Assembly (NCBI RefSeq): GCF_014699115.1
Contig: NZ_JACXAD010000004.1
Location: 1 to 64,000 of the forward strand
DNA: 64,000 bases
Origin: Hymenobacter montanus
GTDB taxonomy: Bacteria > Bacteroidota > Bacteroidia > Cytophagales > Hymenobacteraceae
Direction: 5' to 3'
The notes under the pieces are model-generated. The model saw nothing but the letters and a program-made list of their open reading frames with translations, searched no databases and was not told where the DNA came from. Numbering within the stretch: the first letter of the stretch is position 1; each line of letters opens with the position of its first letter. Below are positions 59,814 to 64,000 of the stretch, piece after piece. A program made the position numbers and the translations under genes.

Positions 59814-61051
59814 AGCTTGAAAGCCGGCGCGGCTTGGGAAATCAGGGGTTGCACCGGGTTGATTTTAATACCTTGGGTGCGCCGGGCCGGGTTGGCCGCC
59901 GCCACTAGCGCCTGGGCCTGGTGCAGCGCTTCGGCGCTGGGCTGGTGCAGCACGCGGGCGGGGCCGGGCCGGCCTAAGTCGGCATCCCAGAGGCCGGACC
60001 GATGCCAGCGGTCGAGGTGGTCCCAGTCGGGGCGGTCGATGATGGGGTAGAGGCAGGTGCCCCACAGCGGCAGGCCCTGGCGCAGCACCAGCGCGCACTC
60101 TTCACCGATCATGCGCCACCACAGCGGCCGGTCAATGCCGGGGTGGCTGGTTTCGGTGATGGCGAAGGGCCGGCCGTAGCGGCGGTAGGCCTTGTGCAGA
60201 AGCTTGTGCAGCGGCACCCAGCTCGGGTCGGGCCGCGGGTCGTTCCAGCCGAGCTTGCGGTAGGGGTGCAGCTGCCACTGATTGTCGTAGTAGTAGTTAA
60301 AGCCGACGATGTCCAGTAGTTCGGGCGCGCCGCCCAGCTCGGGGCACAGCTGGCCACACAGCATGTCGGTGGCTTGGAACTGGTTGCGGTGCGAGTCGCG
60401 GGCCTCGCGGCGGTGCTGGGGCCCGGCGTTGGCCGGGGGCACCACGTTGATGAGCGGCTCGGTAGTGAGCAGCCGAATACCAGGGTCGGCCTCGCGCAGG
60501 GCGTAGCTGCCCTCGATGTAGGCGCGCATCAGCCCGTACTTGACGTCCCAACCCTGGTGGTGGCAGTAGGGGGAGGTGCCGCGCACGTCGCCGCCCAGCC
60601 AGGAAATAAAGCTCACCTCGTTGATGGGCGTCACGATGAGCACGCCCTCGGGCCGCTGGCTGCGGTAGAAGTCCACGAAGGCGCGGCAGAGGGCGGCAAA
60701 GCGCCGGGCAAACAGGGGGTGCAGCGGCGTGAGGTCGTCGGGAAAGCCGAAGTGGCACAGGTCCCACACCTGCTGCAAGCCATGGCGCTGGCCGGCGTCG
60801 AGCATGGTTTTTACGGTGCTGAAATCGTATTGGTAGGGGGCCTTCTCAATGTGAGCCCACCGAATTCCTTCCCGCACGGTGCGGATCTGGAACTGGTCCA
60901 AGGCCGCATAATCTTCGTCGATAAGCTGCAAATGACCAGTAAGGGGCAGGAAATCGACCCGCTGGCCGAAGCAGTTCAGCTGGTCGGTGCACTCGTAGCC
61001 GCCCCACCAGAATGAGCGAAAAGGATTGTCAGTAATAGTTGATTCAGGCAT
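59810..61051 (-). CDS. clan GH-A glycoside hydrolase, beta-glycosidase-like
   Basis: The 413-residue protein looks like a (beta/alpha)8 retaining glycosidase of clan GH-A. The general acid/base Glu145 sits in TPINEVSF at the end of strand 4, and the nucleophile Glu300 in FAITETSHPG at the end of strand 7. FWWGGYEC, ITTVREGIRW-like (QIRTVREGIRW) and GFNYYYDNQW are further barrel strands. It resembles GH1/GH5-like proteins but is shorter than standard GH1 beta-glucosidases and lacks a signal peptide. The substrate is unknown, and a non-hydrolytic role cannot be excluded. It heads a unit with ogt (4-bp ATGA overlap) and a GNAT gene, an odd partnership for a glycosidase. Confidence 0.78.
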   Translation of the reverse strand: MPESTITDNPFRSFWWGGYECTDQLNCFGQRVDFLPLTGHLQLIDEDYAALDQFQIRTVREGIRWAHIEKAPYQYDFSTVKTMLDAGQRHGLQQVWDLCHFGFPDDLTPLHPLFARRFAALCRAFVDFYRSQRPEGVLIVTPINEVSFISWLGGDVRGTSPYCHHQGWDVKYGLMRAYIEGSYALREADPGIRLLTTEPLINVVPPANAGPQHRREARDSHRNQFQATDMLCGQLCPELGGAPELLDIVGFNYYYDNQWQLHPYRKLGWNDPRPDPSWVPLHKLLHKAYRRYGRPFAITETSHPGIDRPLWWRMIGEECALVLRQGLPLWGTCLYPIIDRPDWDHLDRWHRSGLWDADLGRPGPARVLHQPSAEALHQAQALVAAANPARRTQGIKINPVQPLISQAAPAFKL

Positions 61052-61154
61052 CGGATAAAGACTTCACTTCATGAAAATTGCCCGGCCGCAAGGAAGCAGC
61101 TGGGCAACGTTCTTATGTACAGATTATACCCGGGAAAGGTTAACCCCGAGCGCT

Positions 61155-61172
61155 CCCCGGGCTAGCCCGGGG
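61155..61172. repeat. 18-bp perfect palindrome
   Basis: CCCCGGGCTAGCCCGGGG is self-complementary over its full length and lies in the 214-bp gap between two minus-strand genes. It could bind a dimeric regulator or act as a short transcript hairpin. No T tract follows on either strand. Confidence 0.5.
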
Positions 61173-61265
61173 CGAGGCCGCAAGGTGTTTCGGGGTAAAA
61201 ATATTCAATTGGTGCTCGCCCTTGTCAGTAACTGCTTTTTTCCGGGCGGGTGCGGATTGGGGTGG

Positions 61266-62213
61266 CTAAGTGGTGGCCGCGCTTTCCACTCGCTCGTTCT
61301 CGTCTATGGCCTTGGCTTCAATAAAAATGCGTTTAAACTGGGGGTGCCGGGCCCGGATGGCGTTTTGCAGCTCGTCCACGGCCTGCTCGACCTCATTCGC
61401 CGACAGGTGGTTCGCGAACTCGATGTCAAGCGCCAGAATCACATCGGCCGGCCCAAGGTACATGGTCAGCGGGGCCCGCATGTGCTGCACGGAGGGGTGC
61501 GCCTGCACGATGCGTTGAAGGTCAAGGAGGACTTCTTCTTCAACGCCCACGCCAATAAGCAGGCCCTTGGTTTTGTAGATGAGAAAAACTGCGACGCCCA
61601 CCAGCAGCGTACCGATGCCGATGGAGGCGGCCCCGTCGAGATAAGGATTATTCAGCAGGTGGCCGAAGTACACGCCCAGCAGGGCAATGACCAGGCCCAG
61701 CAGCGCGGCCATGTCTTCGAGCAGAATGGCAAACACCGCCGGGTCCTTACTCCGGCGTAGCGTTTGCCAGAAGCCTTCGGTGCCACGGTCCTCATTGAAC
61801 GCTTGCAAAGCGAGAAAGCACGAGATTCCCTCGAAAAGCAGCGAGAGGCCCAGCACCCAGTAGTTCCAGGTGGGGTCGGTAATGGGAGCCGGGTGCTTGA
61901 GGTGTTCGACCCCCTCGTAAAACGACATGCCGCCGCCTACCGAAAACACCAGGATGGCCACGATGAGGGCCCAGAAATACAGCTCTTTGCTGCGGCCGAA
62001 CGGGTGGCGCTTGTCGGGCGCTTTGGTGCTTTGGTGCACCCCCAATAAAATCAGGAATCCATTGCCGCTATCGACTAGGGAGTGAATGCCCTCCGACAGC
62101 ATGGCCGACGAGCCGGTGAAATACGCCGCCACAAACTTGCTGATCGCAATGGCAATGTTGGCCCCGATAGCCCCGTAAATGGCAAATTTGGAAGAGGAAG
62201 CAGCTGAACTCAT
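61266..62213 (-). CDS. cation diffusion facilitator (CDF) family metal transporter
   Basis: The 315-residue protein exports divalent metal ions such as Zn2+ in exchange for protons. It has six membrane helices with metal-site residues His44 and Asp48 in EGIHSLVDSGNG (helix 2) and Glu166-Asp167 in LLEDMAALLG (helix 5), followed by the cytoplasmic domain (from ~210, EEEVLLDLQRIV ... VILALDIEF). The HPFGRSKELYFWAL segment places it near the SLC30A9/ZnT9-like branch of the family. Metal specificity cannot be settled from sequence. It is monocistronic. Confidence 0.92.
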   Translation of the reverse strand: MSSAASSSKFAIYGAIGANIAIAISKFVAAYFTGSSAMLSEGIHSLVDSGNGFLILLGVHQSTKAPDKRHPFGRSKELYFWALIVAILVFSVGGGMSFYEGVEHLKHPAPITDPTWNYWVLGLSLLFEGISCFLALQAFNEDRGTEGFWQTLRRSKDPAVFAILLEDMAALLGLVIALLGVYFGHLLNNPYLDGAASIGIGTLLVGVAVFLIYKTKGLLIGVGVEEEVLLDLQRIVQAHPSVQHMRAPLTMYLGPADVILALDIEFANHLSANEVEQAVDELQNAIRARHPQFKRIFIEAKAIDENERVESAATT

Positions 62214-62579
62214 GCGGACGCTTACGCAACCTAAGGGGATGGCGTTGGCCGGTGGCGCCCATCAGCTTAGCGCGGCCCGGGCGCCTCACCTATTCCTTGT
62301 GGGGTGGCACCCGGTCGGGCACTACTAGGTACGGCCCTGGTTCGCTTCAGGCACGAAGCCGCAGGAGGGGCGAGCCTGACGGTATGGACATGGAGCGGAT
62401 GGAAGACGGCCCCAAACGAGCGAAGCGACTGTGGCGAAGCCTTGGAAGAGGGGGAGCAGGTGCCGGGCGGCGTTGGTTGGTGCCTAGCTCCGGTTCCCCG
62501 GCACGGTGCCCGAGGATCGGGACCGGCAGTTCGGTGCAGATACGCGGTAAGACTGCGGCCAGGGTACTACTTTCGCCCT
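62214..62579. other. divergent intergenic region between the CDF and APC genes
   Basis: 366 bp, GC-rich, with no supported gene. An open frame that runs into the permease from 62304 is not a credible N-terminus: it is Arg/Gly/Trp-rich and hydrophilic. TACTTTCG at 62569-62576, one mismatch from TAnnTTTG, lies just before the permease ATG. Confidence 0.45.
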
Positions 62580-63965
62580 ATGTCCCAACCTTCGTTGCAG
62601 CGCCGCCTGGGCCTGGTGCAAGCCACTGCCCTTAATATGATTGACATGGTGGGCATTGGCCCCTTTGTTACGCTGCCGCTCGTCATGGGCTTTATGGGGC
62701 CAAATTTTCTGCTGGCCTGGCTGGTGGGGGCAGGCCTGGCGGTGGTCGACGGCTTAATCTGGAGCGAGCTGGGCGCGGCGCACCCCGAAGCCGGGGGCTC
62801 GTACCGCTTCCTCAAGCTGGCCTACGGCGAGCAGAAGTGGGGGCGGCTCATGTCGTTTCTCTACGTGTGGCAGACGCTGGTGCAGTCGCCGCTGGTGCTG
62901 GCCTCGGGGGCCATTGGCTTTGCCCAGTACTTCGGCTACCTCGTGCCGATGACGGAGTGGTGGCAGCCCAAGCTGGTGTCCGGCGCCGTAGTGCTGCTGC
63001 TGATAATTCTGCTCTATCGCCGCATCGAGGACATTGGCAAGCTGGGGGTGCTGCTCTGGATGGGCGTACTGGGGTTGATGGGCTGGCTGATTGTTGGGGG
63101 CCTCACCCACGCCCACCATGAAGTAGCGTGGCTGCCCACTGGCGGCGCGGCGGCTCTGCCGGGCGTGCTGCTCTCGGCGGCCATGGGCCAAGCCGCCATC
63201 AAAACCATCTATTCCTACCTGGGGTACTACAACGTGTGTCACCTCGGTGGCGAAATCGTGAATCCCCAGCGCATAATTCCGCGCAGCATCTTCCTCAGCA
63301 TTCTCGGCATCATGGCCCTGTACCTGCTACTGAACTGGAGCGTAGGCACGGTCATTCCCTGGCAGGAAGTGCAGGGGTGGCAGGCGGCTGGAACGGGCGC
63401 CGTGGCCGACAAGTCGCAGTTTATCGTGAGCGTGTTCGTGGAGCGGCTCTACGGCGTAGCGGCGGCCCAGGCGGCCACCGCGCTGGTGCTGCTGGTGGCA
63501 TTCGCCTCCTTGTTTGCCGTACTGCTGGGCTATTCGCGCATTCCTTACGCGGCGGCGGCCGATGGCGAGTTTCTGCCCTTTTTCGGCCGGCTGCATCCCA
63601 CCAAAAACTTCCCCCACGTGTCGCTGCTGGTTTTGGGGGGCGTGGGCTTCGTGTTCAGTTTACTTTTCCGACTGGGCGAGGTAATCACGGCTATTCTGGC
63701 CATGCGCATTCTGGTCCAGTTCGTGGGGCAGGCGGTGGGGCTGATGCTGCTGCGGCGCCGGCGCGGTACGGCCGCGTTACCGTTCAAAATGCCGCTGTAC
63801 CCACTGCCCGTGCTTATTGCCATTGCGGTGTGGCTGCTCATTTTCTACAGCACCGGCCCCCGGTTCATGCTCTCCGGCCTCACCGTGATTACGCTGGGGG
63901 TAGGGGCGTTCTTGCTGTGGAGTCGTCGGCTGGGGCGGTGGCCGTTCGAGAAAAAGCTGGGCTAA
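62580..63965 (+). CDS. APC-family amino acid permease
   Basis: The 461-residue protein has about twelve membrane helices and APC-superfamily hallmarks. The first helix has IDMVGIGPFVTLPLVMGFMG, with the unwound Gly-rich substrate loop. Helix 2-3 has WSELGAAHPEAGGSYRFLK, which contains the family E-x-G-G-x-Y signature. GEIVNPQRIIPRSIF follows helix 6. It should import or exchange an amino acid or related compound across the inner membrane; the substrate is unknown. I chose the ATG at 62580 because it begins the conserved sequence. The upstream in-frame extension from 62304 is unlike a membrane protein. Confidence 0.88.
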   Translation: MSQPSLQRRLGLVQATALNMIDMVGIGPFVTLPLVMGFMGPNFLLAWLVGAGLAVVDGLIWSELGAAHPEAGGSYRFLKLAYGEQKWGRLMSFLYVWQTLVQSPLVLASGAIGFAQYFGYLVPMTEWWQPKLVSGAVVLLLIILLYRRIEDIGKLGVLLWMGVLGLMGWLIVGGLTHAHHEVAWLPTGGAAALPGVLLSAAMGQAAIKTIYSYLGYYNVCHLGGEIVNPQRIIPRSIFLSILGIMALYLLLNWSVGTVIPWQEVQGWQAAGTGAVADKSQFIVSVFVERLYGVAAAQAATALVLLVAFASLFAVLLGYSRIPYAAAADGEFLPFFGRLHPTKNFPHVSLLVLGGVGFVFSLLFRLGEVITAILAMRILVQFVGQAVGLMLLRRRRGTAALPFKMPLYPLPVLIAIAVWLLIFYSTGPRFMLSGLTVITLGVGAFLLWSRRLGRWPFEKKLG

Positions 63966-63972
63966 CTCCGAA

Positions 63973-64000
63973 ATGAAAACCTGGTTCCAAAACAACCTGA
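63973..64000 (+). CDS. start of a further gene, cut by the window edge
   Basis: ATG at 63973, 7 bp after the permease stop, opens MKTWFQNNL before the window ends. The short gap and good start context suggest a co-transcribed gene, but nine residues are too few to identify it. Confidence 0.4.

Noticed and set aside
62304-62579. 92-residue N-terminal extension of the APC permease
   Set aside because: It is Arg/Gly/Trp-rich and not membrane-like, and the conserved family sequence starts at 62580.

Overview
The window looks like chromosomal DNA of a GC-rich Bacteroidota bacterium, most likely Cytophagales and close to Hymenobacter. That placement is inferred. It rests on seven intact proteins with type IX secretion (T9SS) C-terminal sorting domains, promoter elements of the Bacteroidota form TAnnTTTG with TTG 18-19 bp upstream, a TamL/TamB pair with a lipidated TamA homologue, and a boxA of the GTTCTTTGA type in front of a 16S rRNA gene. 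No plasmid, phage or CRISPR feature was seen.

Layout. Positions 1-34 hold the extreme 5' end of a 16S rRNA gene that leaves the window to the left; its leader and promoters reach to about 600. A YghO-like acyltransferase (1650) converges on the tamB-tamL operon (10632-2866, minus strand). An AT-rich rlmG gene (11177) sits between two long non-coding stretches and looks foreign. A CBM20-CBM20-GH77 4-alpha-glucanotransferase follows. Next comes a giant 2549-residue T9SS adhesin-like protein, a thioredoxin-reductase-like enzyme and a patatin-Omp85 fusion. A second T9SS protein (28421-30823) is flanked on both sides by a diverged direct repeat carrying a DUF486 gene (intact on the right, a pseudogene on the left).

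Positions 31.8-39.6 kb hold mostly housekeeping or metabolic genes: a Kir-type potassium channel, an S1/P1-like zinc enzyme, the ruvX-def operon, a CtpA-like protease, homogentisate dioxygenase and a lipoprotein. At 39.7-44.4 kb lies a small family of T9SS surface proteins: two decayed remnants and two intact genes whose last ~540 bp are almost identical. Then come HMG-CoA reductase, a PhyH dioxygenase, an SDR and a PAP2/sphingomyelin-synthase-like protein. A degenerate IS5-family element with intact ends lies between two further T9SS cargo genes. After an M4 metalloprotease with a T9SS signal come an outer-membrane barrel, a TPR protein, a glycosidase-ogt-GNAT operon, a CDF metal transporter and an APC permease.

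Functionally the window is dominated by cell-envelope biology: building outer-membrane proteins (TamL/TamB), surface-exposed or secreted cargo for T9SS, and envelope lipases or lipid enzymes. No compact defence or biosynthetic system was seen. The most unusual signals are the birth, decay and 3'-end homogenisation of T9SS surface-protein genes, and a conserved module shared by most of them just before the sorting domain.
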